Assembly (NCBI GenBank): GCA_963717115.1
Contig: CAVQVO010000002.1
Span: 310,001 to 374,000, forward strand
Source: JBBQUN01 sp963717115
GTDB lineage: Bacteria > Actinomycetota > Acidimicrobiia > Acidimicrobiales > SZUA-35
Reading direction: 5' to 3'
Length of the DNA: 64,000 bases
The position numbers and the translations under genes were made by a program. The notes under the pieces were generated by a model. It searched no databases. It was given only the letters and a program-made list of their open reading frames with translations, and was not told the DNA's origin. Positions 52,736-61,526 of this stretch are shown here, piece after piece (the stretch's first letter is position 1; each line of letters starts with the position of its first letter).

Positions 52736-54219
52736 ATGGAGGAACCCACGCCGGTCGACCGGTTCGCCTTGCGTCGCCCCAACGTGCTGTTCATCACGCT
52801 CGATCAGTTCCGAGGCGATTCGCTGTCGTGCGCCGGCCACCCGATCGTGCGAACCCCGAACCTCGACGCGCTCGCCGCCGAAGGGGTTCGCCTGGCCAAC
52901 CACCACGCCCAGGCCGCGCCCTGTGCGCCGGGTCGGGCGGCGCTCTACACCGGGACCTACCAGATGACGAACCGGGTCCTCGGCAACGGGACTCCACTCG
53001 ATCATCGCTTCGACAACATCGCCCGGGCCGCCCGACCGCGCCGGCTACGCCCCGACGCTGTTCGGCTACACCGACCAGGGGGTGGATCCCCGCACCGTCA
53101 CCGATGCCGACGATCCGCGCCTGTCGAACTACGAGGGCATCCTTCCCGGCTTCGACGTCGGCCTCGACCTCCCCGGTCACGCTCGGCCGTGGCTGGAGCG
53201 ACTGGCCGAGGCCGGGCACGTCCTCCCCGACGCCGACGCCGCCCTCGAGACCGAGCCCGACCGCCCGGCCGAGCTCTCGCAATCGGCGTTCCTGACCGAC
53301 GAGCTCCTGCGTTGGATCGAAGACCGGCGCGAACCGTGGTTCGCCCACGCCTCCTACCTCCGCCCCCATCCTCCCTACGCCGCAGCCGGTCACTGGTCGC
53401 AGGCGTACGACCCCGCCGACATGCCGGCGCCCCTCCCGGTCGGACCGAACCCGCACGGGCTCCACCGGGCCCTGCTGGCCAACGAGTTCACCGCCGCGCC
53501 GACCGACCCGGCCGCCCTCGCCCACATCCAGGCCCAGTACTTCGGCATGTGCAGCGAGGTCGACGCCCAGCTGGGTCGCCTGTGGGGCGCGTTGCGCCGC
53601 CTCGGTCAGTGGGACGACACGATCGTGATCGTCACCGCCGACCACGGCGAGCAGCTCGGCGACCAGGGTCTGATCGAGAAGGCCGGCTTCTTCGAGTCGA
53701 GCTATCACATCGTCGGGCATCGTGCGGGACCCTCGTCACCCCGGCGGCATCGGGACCGTCGTCGAGGATCCGACCGAGAACGTCGACATCTTCCCGACGC
53801 TGTGCCACCTCCTCGGCGAGGAGATCCCCACCCAGTGCGACGGGCACCCGCTGACCCCCTTCCTCGATGGCGAACGGCCACCGGCGTGGCGCGACGCCGC
53901 CCACTGGGAATGGGACTGGAGCGACGGCGAGCTGGTGGGACACGACGACCCCTGGGACCGTTCCCAGGACCGGCAACGGCTTGCGACCCTCCGGACCCGC
54001 ACGCACGCCTACGTGCAGTTCGGGAACCGGAGTTGGCGCTGCTACGACCTGGCCGCCGACCCGACCTGGCAGACCGAGGTGACCGACCCGGCGATCGTGC
54101 TGCCCCTGGCCCAGGCCATGCTCGACTGGCGGACCCGGCACCTCGATCGGACGCTCACCGGGTTCGTCCTGCGCGACGGCGGGATCGGCCGGTTCCCGTT
54201 CGTCCCCGATCCCGCCTGA
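52736..54219 (+). CDS. Sulfatase/phosphonate monoester hydrolase family enzyme, two frameshifts
   Basis: The start gives RPNVLFITLDQFRGDSLSCA and CAPGRAALYTGTYQ, where Cys of C-x-P-x-R is the residue converted to formylglycine in sulfatases and phosphonate monoester hydrolases. Deleting one C near 53027 and one G near 53716 (CGGGCATCG) joins it to AGYAPTLFGYTD, FAHASYLRPHPPYAAAGHW, IVIVTADHGEQLGDQGLIEK (metal-binding DHG) and DIFPTLCHLLGEEIP. Restored length of about 494 residues is normal. It hydrolyses a sulfate, phosphonate or phosphodiester. It requires a maturase, not seen here. Confidence 0.85.
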
Positions 54220-54301
54220 CGAACGCCGGGCCGATGGCACAGCCGGTTCCGGTCATCGAGGCTACGGTCGCTGCGTCGACCCGACCCGCAAAGGACCCCT
54301 C

Positions 54302-54760
54302 ATGAGCAGCGCCAGCACCGGAGCGGCAACGATCACGATCGCCCGACCACCCACCGAGGTCTGGGCGACGATCGCCGACATCACCCGAATGGGCGAGTGG
54401 AGCCCCGAGTGCACCGGGGGGCGCTGGCTCGCCCCGGCGACCGGACCCGAGCTCGGTGCCCGATTCGAAGGCGACAACGTGGCCACCCTGGCCGGCCGGA
54501 CCCTGAAGCAATGGACGACCACGTCGAGCGTCACCGCCTGCGATCCCGGTGTCGTCTTCGCCTTCCTCGTCGAGGACACCACCACCTGGACCTACTCGCT
54601 CCGGCCGGAGGGCGACGGAACCCACGTGACCGAGACCTTCGAATACGTGCCCTCGGGGTTCCAGGGATTCGTCTACGACACGGTGCTGCGGCGCCCCAAG
54701 GCGATGACCAAGGGCATGCAGCGCACGCTCGAACGCATCAAGGCGGTCCTCGAGCCATGA
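54302..54760 (+). CDS. SRPBCC (START/polyketide-cyclase-like) protein
   Basis: The 152-residue protein has ATITIARPPTEVWATIADIT, RMGEWSPECTGGRWL, GARFEGDN, WTYSLRPEGDGTHVTETFE and a long C-terminal helix with a Lys/Arg run, a single SRPBCC domain with a ligand cavity. It is the second START-like protein in the window, again overlapping the gene for an oxidoreductase (ATGA). The first, at 19385, has only general similarity. The ligand may be the substrate of the LLM enzyme downstream. Confidence 0.8.
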   Translation: MSSASTGAATITIARPPTEVWATIADITRMGEWSPECTGGRWLAPATGPELGARFEGDNVATLAGRTLKQWTTTSSVTACDPGVVFAFLVEDTTTWTYSLRPEGDGTHVTETFEYVPSGFQGFVYDTVLRRPKAMTKGMQRTLERIKAVLEP

Positions 54761-55638
54761 GCACCCCACGGTTGCGCTTCGGCTGGTTGTCGCCGGTCAT
54801 CGGCAATCGCTGGAGCGATCACCAACCCATCGTCGTCCACCAGGACCAGCACATCCTGCCCACCGCGCTCCCCCACTTCGACTCGCTGTGGATCGCCGAC
54901 CACTTCTACGGGTTCGACGCCAAGACCGACCCGTTCCTGGAGGCCTGGACCACCCTCACCTGGCTGGCGGCCCGGCACCCGAACGTCGAGCTGTGCCACC
55001 ACGTCCTCGGCCACGGCTACCGACCCCCGGCCCTGACGGCCAAGATGGCGGCCACCCTGCAGGTGCTGTCGGGCGGCCGGTTCGTGCTCGGGATCGGCGC
55101 CGGCTGGCGAGAGGCCGAGTACGAGGCCTACGGCTATCCGTTCCCGCGTCCCGTCGTGCGCTTCGCCCAGCTCGAGGAGGTCGTGCAGATCTGCCGGCTG
55201 ATGTGGACCGAGGACGAGCCGAGCTTCGAGGGCACGTACTTCCGGATCGACGGGGCATCGGCCCCACCCCTCCCCGACCCGATCCCACCCATCTGCATCG
55301 GGGCCTCCGGCGAACAGGTGGGGCTGCCGCTCGTCGGCCGGATCGCCGACCGGTGGAACGGCACGGCCCGCGGCACCGACGACGACTTCCGGCGTCGGCT
55401 CGGCATCGTGCACGCCGCCGCCGAGGCGGCCGGCCGGGACCCGGCGGCCATCGAGGTGGGCACGACACTCGAACGGGCCCTGCCCGAGACCGACGCCGAC
55501 GCCGAGCAACTGCTCGAGGAGTTGTCGCACCGGGCCGAGCTCGGCTTGCAGCACGCCGTCATGGACTTCGGCAATCCCCGCTCGACCGAGCCGATCCTGC
55601 GGTTCGTCGAACAGGTGATGACCCCGCTCCGGTCCTGA
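54757..55638 (+). CDS. F420-dependent LLM-class oxidoreductase
   Basis: The 293-residue protein starts LRFGWLSPVIGNRWSDHQP, then SLWIADHFYGFDAKTDPFLE, and has TLTWLAARHPNVELCHHVLG, LSGGRFVLGIGAGWREAEYE and LEEVVQICRLMWTEDEPSFE, the TIM-barrel pattern of the luciferase-like family as used with F420 in actinobacteria. It transfers hydride to or from a small molecule. ATG at 54757 overlaps the START gene stop. Substrate unknown. Confidence 0.88.
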   Translation: MSTPRLRFGWLSPVIGNRWSDHQPIVVHQDQHILPTALPHFDSLWIADHFYGFDAKTDPFLEAWTTLTWLAARHPNVELCHHVLGHGYRPPALTAKMAATLQVLSGGRFVLGIGAGWREAEYEAYGYPFPRPVVRFAQLEEVVQICRLMWTEDEPSFEGTYFRIDGASAPPLPDPIPPICIGASGEQVGLPLVGRIADRWNGTARGTDDDFRRRLGIVHAAAEAAGRDPAAIEVGTTLERALPETDADAEQLLEELSHRAELGLQHAVMDFGNPRSTEPILRFVEQVMTPLRS

Positions 55639-55674
55639 TCGGGGCGGCATCGAGACGGAGTGCCGACCGCCCGA
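55639..55674. terminator. Possible bulged hairpin after the LLM oxidoreductase gene
   Basis: TCGGGGCGG at 55639-55647 can pair with CCGCCCGA at 55667-55674 with one bulged G. It lies directly after a stop codon, in the gap to the convergent GNAT gene. No T-tract. Confidence 0.3.
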
Positions 55675-55722
55675 CCGACGATTCGTCGGCGCCCGAGGTG
55701 GCCCGGCAGGCGATGACGACCG

Positions 55723-56187
55723 TCAGGGCCGGACCCAGCGATACCGGACGTCGGGCTCACCCTCCTCGTTGTCGCCGTCGGTCCGCTCGACCTCGACGAA
55801 CCCGTGCCGTTCGTAGAAGCGCCGGGCCCCGAGGTTGGCCTGGAAGGTCCACAGATCGAGCCGGGCATCGACGAGGCCCTTGGCGACCGCGAGCAGCGCC
55901 GCGCCGATCCCCTGACCGGTTCGGTCGGGGGCGACGTACAACTGCTCGAGCCAACCGGCCTCGACGACCATCGTCCCGACGATCTCCGAGGCCATCTCGG
56001 CCACCCACACCCCACCGGCCGGCATCACGGTCTCCGCGAACCAGCTCCGGACCTCTGGGTCGGAGTGGACCAGCGGAGGGATCGACGGGACCGCGGCGTG
56101 CCGAGCGGCCAGCAGCAGCTCGACGGCCGCCACCGCGTCGGCACCGGAGGCCGGTCGAATCGTCGGGATGGAACCGGTGTGGGTCAC
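55723..56187 (-). CDS. GNAT-family N-acetyltransferase
   Basis: The 154-residue protein has IRPASGADAVAAVELLL, GVWVAEMASEIVGTMVVE, LEQLYVAPDRTGQGIGAALL (acetyl-CoA binding Q/R-x-x-G-x-G/A loop) and LWTFQANLGARRFYERHGFV, a single GNAT fold. GTG at 56187 was chosen because the fold starts within a few residues of it; longer forms up to 56379 would run into the divergent gene. It transfers an acetyl group to an unknown amine. The 175 bases to the divergent gene hold the promoters. Confidence 0.85.
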   Translation of the reverse strand: MTHTGSIPTIRPASGADAVAAVELLLAARHAAVPSIPPLVHSDPEVRSWFAETVMPAGGVWVAEMASEIVGTMVVEAGWLEQLYVAPDRTGQGIGAALLAVAKGLVDARLDLWTFQANLGARRFYERHGFVEVERTDGDNEEGEPDVRYRWVRP

Positions 56188-56362
56188 CGCTCCATGGTCG
56201 CACGGGAGGCGGGACGATCCGTCCTCGGTCGCCGCGGCGCGGCGGAGGGCGGCCAGGCCCCGGCGGTCGGTCCCGGGGTTCGTACCGACATCGCCGGCCG
56301 ACGATGGGCCAAGATGCATGGGCCGGCCCACGTGGGCCAACCCGAGAGCGAAGCGAGCACCG

Positions 56363-57970
56363 ATGTCTTCCATCCCCATCGCAACCTGGTCCGACGTCCC
56401 GGATCGATCGCCCGTCGGAGCGCTCGTCGACGGCGTCGACCTGGTCGTCGTGCGATCCGGCGACGAGGTCTCGGTCCTCTACGGGCGGTGCCTGCACCGC
56501 GGCGCCTTGATGGCCGACGGCCGGGTCGAGGGAGACGACCTGATCTGTGGACTGCACGGCTGGGACTATCGCTTCGAGACCGGGATCAGCGCCTATGACA
56601 ACGCCCAACGCCTCCACCGGTTCTCGTCGTGGGTCGACGACGACGAGCTGATGGTCGACGGCGACGAGATCGCCGAGTGGCGTCGATCGAATCCCCAGCC
56701 CTACGACCGGTCGAGCTACCAGGGCGCCTTCCAGGATCCGCACGGAACCCCCGACGAGCCCCACGTCGGGCTGATCCGGAGTCTCGCCTCGAACGGGCTG
56801 TCGACGGTCGGCCACCACGGCCCCACCACCTCGATGGGGGTCCCCCGGGACCGGCTCCCCAGCTGGGACGACATCCAGGTCGTCACCGCCCAGCTGGCGA
56901 CCCGACCCCTGCTCGACGACGTCACGATCGGCACCGACGTCACGATCGGCCCGACGGCTCGGCGACCACTCCGGCTCGACCTCCCCCTGTTCGTCTCCGA
57001 CATGAGCTACGGCGCCCTGTCGGAGGAGGCCAAGATCGCTCTGGCCCGCGGCGCCGAGGCCGCCGGCACGGCGATCTGCTCCGGTGAGGGGGGCATGCTG
57101 CCCGAGGAACAGGCTGCGAACTCCCGCTACCTGTACGAGCTGGCGTCCGGCCGCTTCGGTTGGGAGCTCGACAAGGTTCGACGGGTTCAGGCCTTCCACT
57201 TCAAGTTCGGTCAGGGCGCGAAGACCGGGACCGGTGGACACCTCCCGGGCATCAAGGTCCGAGGACGAATCGCCGAGGTCCGCGATCTCGAGCCCGGCAG
57301 CGCAGCCGTTTCCCCGGCCACGTTCACCGATCTCCACACGATCGCCGATTTCCGGGCCCTGGCCGAGGAGGTCCGGGAGGTGGGCAACGGCATCCCGATC
57401 GGTGCGAAGCTGTCGGCCCAGCACATCGAGGCCGATCTCGACGCCGCCCTCGAGATCGGTGTCGACTACGTCATCCTCGATGGCCGCGGTGGCGGTACGG
57501 GGGCCGCCCCGGCGCTGTTCCGCGACAACATCTCCGTCCCGACGATTCCGGCGTTGGCCCGGGCCCGACGACATCTCGACGCTGCCGAGTCCTCCGTCAC
57601 CCTGGTGATCACCGGTGGCCTGCGGACACCGGCCGACTTCGTGAAGGCGCTGGCCCTCGGCGCCGACGCCGTTGCCGTGTCGAACGCGGCGATGCAGGCG
57701 ATCGGTTGCCTCGGGATGCGGGCCTGCAACACCGACAACTGTCCGGTCGGGATCGCCACACAGCAGGAACACCTTCGTGCTCGCCTCGACGTCGACGTCG
57801 CCGCCGAGCGTCTCACCCGGTTCCTCGGCGCGGCCTCGGAGTTGATGACGGTCCTGGCGGCGGCCTGCGGTCACGATCACGTCTCGCAACTCTGCCTCGA
57901 CGACCTCACGACGTTCGATCGTGACCTCCACCACCTCGCCGGCGTGCCCTACGGCGGCGTTCACGCCTGA
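56363..57970 (+). CDS. Rieske [2Fe-2S]-glutamate-synthase-like FMN/[3Fe-4S] fusion protein
   Basis: The 535-residue protein joins two parts. Residues about 1-100 are a Rieske domain with C-x-H in GRCLHRGALM and C-x2-H in ICGLHGWDY. Residues about 150-535 are the FMN domain of glutamate synthase: LFVSDMSYGALSEEAKIAL, GTAICSGEGGMLPEE, FKFGQGAKTGTGGHLPG, GIPIGAKLSAQHIEAD and ILDGRGGGTGAAPALFRD. The cluster cysteines are complete in GCLGMRACNTDNCPVGIATQ (C-x5-C-x4-C). The amidotransferase domain is absent, so glutamine is not the amino donor. Electrons may pass Rieske to 3Fe-4S to FMN. ATG at 56363 is chosen because the earlier lead reads as non-coding. Confidence 0.85.
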   Translation: MSSIPIATWSDVPDRSPVGALVDGVDLVVVRSGDEVSVLYGRCLHRGALMADGRVEGDDLICGLHGWDYRFETGISAYDNAQRLHRFSSWVDDDELMVDGDEIAEWRRSNPQPYDRSSYQGAFQDPHGTPDEPHVGLIRSLASNGLSTVGHHGPTTSMGVPRDRLPSWDDIQVVTAQLATRPLLDDVTIGTDVTIGPTARRPLRLDLPLFVSDMSYGALSEEAKIALARGAEAAGTAICSGEGGMLPEEQAANSRYLYELASGRFGWELDKVRRVQAFHFKFGQGAKTGTGGHLPGIKVRGRIAEVRDLEPGSAAVSPATFTDLHTIADFRALAEEVREVGNGIPIGAKLSAQHIEADLDAALEIGVDYVILDGRGGGTGAAPALFRDNISVPTIPALARARRHLDAAESSVTLVITGGLRTPADFVKALALGADAVAVSNAAMQAIGCLGMRACNTDNCPVGIATQQEHLRARLDVDVAAERLTRFLGAASELMTVLAAACGHDHVSQLCLDDLTTFDRDLHHLAGVPYGGVHA

Positions 57971-58114
57971 CCAGGACGCCCCCCTCATCCCCCGTCCCGC
58001 TCGGCGCCCCCACCGACCCGGGACGATGATTCGGCCGGATCGATCGGGCGTTCCGCCCCGCGTCGGTCCGAGCAACCGAGGGAAGGGAACAGCACCGGCC
58101 GGGGTTCCATCTCC

Positions 58115-59113
58115 ATGTCACCATCACGCGAACCCTTCGATGCCCGTGACGCCCGTGCCGAGGCCGAACAGGTGCTCGGAGCGGGGCTGTCGGCCCGGGT
58201 CCTCGAGCCGTCGCCTCCCACCGTGGCGACCGGCCCCTACCTCGCCGACGATCCGGTCGATCCCGCAGCATCCGACGACGGCGGCGACCTCGTCGTCGTC
58301 CCGACCGGCCTGAGCGGCGACCGGGACTGGGGCCAGTGGCTCGCCGAACGTCCCGACGCCGCCGCCTGGGTCGCCGACCGATGGCTGGGCGGCGACCGCC
58401 GGCTCCCGGCGCCGCCCCCGACACTCGCCGAGACCCGTCAGGCGCTCCACCGTTTGGCGGCCTACGTGATCGCACCGGCTCGCCATGTGGCAACGACCAA
58501 GTTCGGGCTGCGCTGGACCCTGGGCGGGTTCGGCACACCCTTCTTCGCCGAGGACCGCCAGATCCGGGTCGAGGGCCGACGGCTCGTCGACCAGCGGGGA
58601 GCGGGGGCCGGGGCGACGACCATCACCACGTTGCGAGCGGCCGCCGCGTTCCTCGACACGGGCATCGATGAGAAGACGGCCGCCGAGGCGGACTCCCCAC
58701 CTCTGGGCGACGTCGACGAGATCCTGCCGATCGACGAGGCGGCAGCCCGCTTCCTCGGCGGCTGGTACGGCATGGCGTTCGCCGCCCTCGAGCTGGTGCG
58801 GGCCGACGTCGGATCGGTGGACCCGAGCAGGCCTCAGCTGTGGCCGGGACACTTCGATCCGGCCATCGAGTTGGGCGACGATGCCCGGCGGGGCAGCTAC
58901 GGCGCCTCACCCGGCGACTCGGCGATCGACGAGCCCTACCTCTACGTCAGTGTCTGGTCGCCGGAGGAGGCCGGTCTCGATCCCGACGACCCGTTCTGGA
59001 ACGCGCCGAGCTTCCCCGGCCGGGTCCTGCGGTTGTCGGAATTCCCGACCGACACCGATCCCGTCGACGTCGCGGCCGGCTTCTGGCGCCGGACCCGGGA
59101 CCGGCTCGGCTGA
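58115..59113 (+). CDS. Uncharacterised actinobacterial protein
   Basis: I do not recognise a named family. The 332-residue protein is soluble, acidic and aromatic-rich. Its middle reads HVATTKFGLRWTLGGFGTPF, and its end has LWPGHFDPAIELGDDARRGS, YGASPGDS, EPYLYVSVWSPEEAG and PSFPGRVLRLSEF. The LWPxHFD followed by GxSPGD and EPYxYV order is similar to DUF5996-type proteins, but the first half is different. It stands between the Rieske fusion and an SDR. No function is proposed. Confidence 0.6.
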   Translation: MSPSREPFDARDARAEAEQVLGAGLSARVLEPSPPTVATGPYLADDPVDPAASDDGGDLVVVPTGLSGDRDWGQWLAERPDAAAWVADRWLGGDRRLPAPPPTLAETRQALHRLAAYVIAPARHVATTKFGLRWTLGGFGTPFFAEDRQIRVEGRRLVDQRGAGAGATTITTLRAAAAFLDTGIDEKTAAEADSPPLGDVDEILPIDEAAARFLGGWYGMAFAALELVRADVGSVDPSRPQLWPGHFDPAIELGDDARRGSYGASPGDSAIDEPYLYVSVWSPEEAGLDPDDPFWNAPSFPGRVLRLSEFPTDTDPVDVAAGFWRRTRDRLG

Positions 59114-59246
59114 ACCGGTCCCCTCGACTCGAACGCACGGCGACCCCCGAAGCCACTGGACTCACCCATCATCGGCAGGACCGCGTCGACGACCGGACAC
59201 GACCTCGCAGTTGCGCCGGCGGGGACCGGGAACGACGATGGTCCCC

Positions 59247-60110
59247 ATGGCCGACGACACCCGACCCGCAGATCGTTCGAAGGGGACCGCGCGTTCGAGG
59301 GGAACCGTGCTCACCACCGGCGCCAACTCCGGCATCGGGTTGGCGACGGCGATCGAGGTCGCCCGACTCGGCTACCGATCGGTCGGCTCGGTCCGCAGCG
59401 ACGACAAGGCCGCCGTCCTCGAGGCCGCGGCCAAGACTGCCGGCGTCACGGTGGAACCGGTCCTCCTCGACGTGACCGACGCCGAGCGGTGCGCCGAGGT
59501 GATCGCGGAGTTCGAACCGTTCGGTCTGGTCAACAACGCCGGCTATTCGAACGTCGGAGCGGTCGAGGACATCGCCGACGAGGACGTCCGCCACCAACTC
59601 GAGACCATGACGATCGCCCCGATGCGACTCGCCCGCCTGGCCCTCCCGGCCATGCGGGAGGCGGGGAAGGGGCGCATCGTCAACGTCTCGTCGATCTACG
59701 GCCGCACCACCACCCCGCTCTCGGGCTGGTATCAGGCCACCAAGCATGCGCTGGAGGCGGTTTCCGACGCCCTCCGGGTCGAGGTGGCGTCGAGCGGGAT
59801 CCGCGTGGTCCTCGTCGAGCCCGGGACGTTCAAGACCGCGATCTGGGAAGACGGCGAACAGGCCGTGAGCCGCCATGTGGGCTCCCGGTACGCCGCGGCC
59901 TACGACCGCGAGCTCCAGCTGACCAAGCTGGCCCAGCCGTTCATGGGCGACCCCCAGCGGGTGGCCAAGGTGATCGGTCGGGCGCTCGAGAGCCGATCGC
60001 CCCGGGCCCGCTACCTCGTTGGCTACGACGCCCAGGCCCTCGCCTTCACCGATCGGTTCACCCCGACCCCGGTTCGGGATGCGATCGCCCGGTTCGGACT
60101 CGGCCTGTAG
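59247..60110 (+). CDS. Short-chain dehydrogenase/reductase
   Basis: The 287-residue SDR has TVLTTGANSGIGLATAIEVA near residue 20, GLVNNAGYSNVG, the catalytic Ser in NVSSIYG, Y-x3-K in YQATKHALE and VLVEPGTFKTAIW. The order and C-terminal tail are typical of the retinol dehydrogenase-like and oxidoreductase SDRs of actinobacteria. ATG 59247 or the in-frame ATG at 59238 may be used. It lies 39 bases before malonyl-CoA decarboxylase. Confidence 0.85.
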   Translation: MADDTRPADRSKGTARSRGTVLTTGANSGIGLATAIEVARLGYRSVGSVRSDDKAAVLEAAAKTAGVTVEPVLLDVTDAERCAEVIAEFEPFGLVNNAGYSNVGAVEDIADEDVRHQLETMTIAPMRLARLALPAMREAGKGRIVNVSSIYGRTTTPLSGWYQATKHALEAVSDALRVEVASSGIRVVLVEPGTFKTAIWEDGEQAVSRHVGSRYAAAYDRELQLTKLAQPFMGDPQRVAKVIGRALESRSPRARYLVGYDAQALAFTDRFTPTPVRDAIARFGLGL

Positions 60111-60149
60111 CTCCTCCCGTTCCACCGACCACGACTCGGAGGCACTCCT

Positions 60150-61475
60150 GTGGATGGCGACTCCCTGATGGCCCGACTGCGGGCCACCCTCCGGGACCGG
60201 AACCCGCTCCGGACCGCCCAGGCGGTCGAGGACGCCGAGATCGGTGACCTGTGCCGGGCGTTGCTCTCGACCCGGGGCGAGGCCTCGGGTGTTGCGCTCG
60301 CCACGGTCGTGCTCGACCGCTACGCCGTACTCGACGACGACGCCAAGGTCCGCTTCTTCTTCGACCTCGTTCGCGAGTTCGATCCCGATGCGACACGCAT
60401 CGCCGAGGCCGCCCGGCGATTCGCCGACGACCCGACCGACGAGGCGCTGTCCGACCTCACCACCGTGGTCGAGCCACCACGCCAGGAGCTGTTCCGTCGA
60501 CTGAACCAGGCCCCCGGCGGAACGGCGGCCCTGGTGCACCTGCGCGCCGACCTGCTGTCCCACCTGCGGACCGAGCCCGACCTGGCTCGCATCGACGTCG
60601 ACCTCCGCCACCTCCTGCGATCGTGGTTCAACCGCGGTTTCCTGGTGCTGCAGCCGATCACGTGGTCGTCGCCGGCCGACGTCCTCGAGAAGATCATCGA
60701 CTACGAGGCCGTACACGAGATCGCCGACTGGACCGAGCTCCGCCGCCGGATCCGGCCGACCGACCGACGCTGCTTCGCCTTCTTCCATCCGGCCATGCCT
60801 GGTGAACCACTGGTGTTCGTCGAGGTGGCCCTCACGATCGGGATCCCCGACTCCATCACCCATCTGCTCGGCGATCGGCAGCACCCACTCGCCGCCACCG
60901 ACACCGACACGGCGGTGTTCTACTCGATCTCCAACTGCCAGATGGGTCTCAGCGGGGTCTCGTTCGGGCACTTCCTCATCAAACAGGTGGCCAAGGATCT
61001 GGCTCGTGACCTCCCGAACCTCCGCACCTTCGTCACGCTCTCGCCGGCACCGGAGTTCACCCGATGGCTTCGCGACCGAACCGGGGTCGGCGACGTCCAT
61101 GCCGCCGAGCTCCTGGCACTGGTCGCGTCCGAGCACGGGGATCACGACGAGGCCCATCGGACGCGCCATGCCGAGCTCACCAGATGGTTGGCGGCGACGT
61201 ACTTCCTCGATGCGAAGCGGGCCGACGGCAGTCCCCTCGACCCGGTGGCCCGCTTCCATCTCGGCAACGGAGCCGTGCTCGAGCAGATCCATCCGCAGGC
61301 CGACCTCTCACCGATCGGGATCCGCCGTTCGGCCGGCATGATGGTCAACTACCGCTACGACCTCGACCGGATCGAGGAGAACCACGAGGCCTACGCCACG
61401 CAACGGGAGGTCCGGGCCTCGCGGGCAGTCCGCAAGGCCGCCGACACCACCCCCTCGGCCCGGCCCGACCCGTGA
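60150..61475 (+). CDS. Malonyl-CoA decarboxylase
   Basis: The 441-residue protein has an N-terminal helical domain and a C-terminal acyltransferase-fold domain: FFHPAMPGEPLVFVEVALT, VFYSISNCQMGLSGVSFGHF (catalytic Ser region), LPNLRTFVTLSPAPEFTRWL and the later VARFHLGNGAVLEQIHPQAD (catalytic His region). This is the family that turns malonyl-CoA into acetyl-CoA and CO2. Length is close to bacterial MatA/MLYCD. GTG at 60150 follows GGAGG. It may balance malonyl-CoA or degrade malonate; no malonyl-CoA synthetase is adjacent. Confidence 0.9.
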   Translation: MDGDSLMARLRATLRDRNPLRTAQAVEDAEIGDLCRALLSTRGEASGVALATVVLDRYAVLDDDAKVRFFFDLVREFDPDATRIAEAARRFADDPTDEALSDLTTVVEPPRQELFRRLNQAPGGTAALVHLRADLLSHLRTEPDLARIDVDLRHLLRSWFNRGFLVLQPITWSSPADVLEKIIDYEAVHEIADWTELRRRIRPTDRRCFAFFHPAMPGEPLVFVEVALTIGIPDSITHLLGDRQHPLAATDTDTAVFYSISNCQMGLSGVSFGHFLIKQVAKDLARDLPNLRTFVTLSPAPEFTRWLRDRTGVGDVHAAELLALVASEHGDHDEAHRTRHAELTRWLAATYFLDAKRADGSPLDPVARFHLGNGAVLEQIHPQADLSPIGIRRSAGMMVNYRYDLDRIEENHEAYATQREVRASRAVRKAADTTPSARPDP

Positions 61476-61526
61476 CCCGACGCAACGCCTGCGGAGGCCG
61501 GTGGTCGCCGCGGCCCCGAACCGGGC

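Noticed and set aside
55723..56379. A longer GNAT protein starting at 56379
   Set aside because: The extra 64 residues are Arg/Pro-rich without structure and would overlap the start of the divergent Rieske fusion gene; GTG 56187 begins the fold directly.
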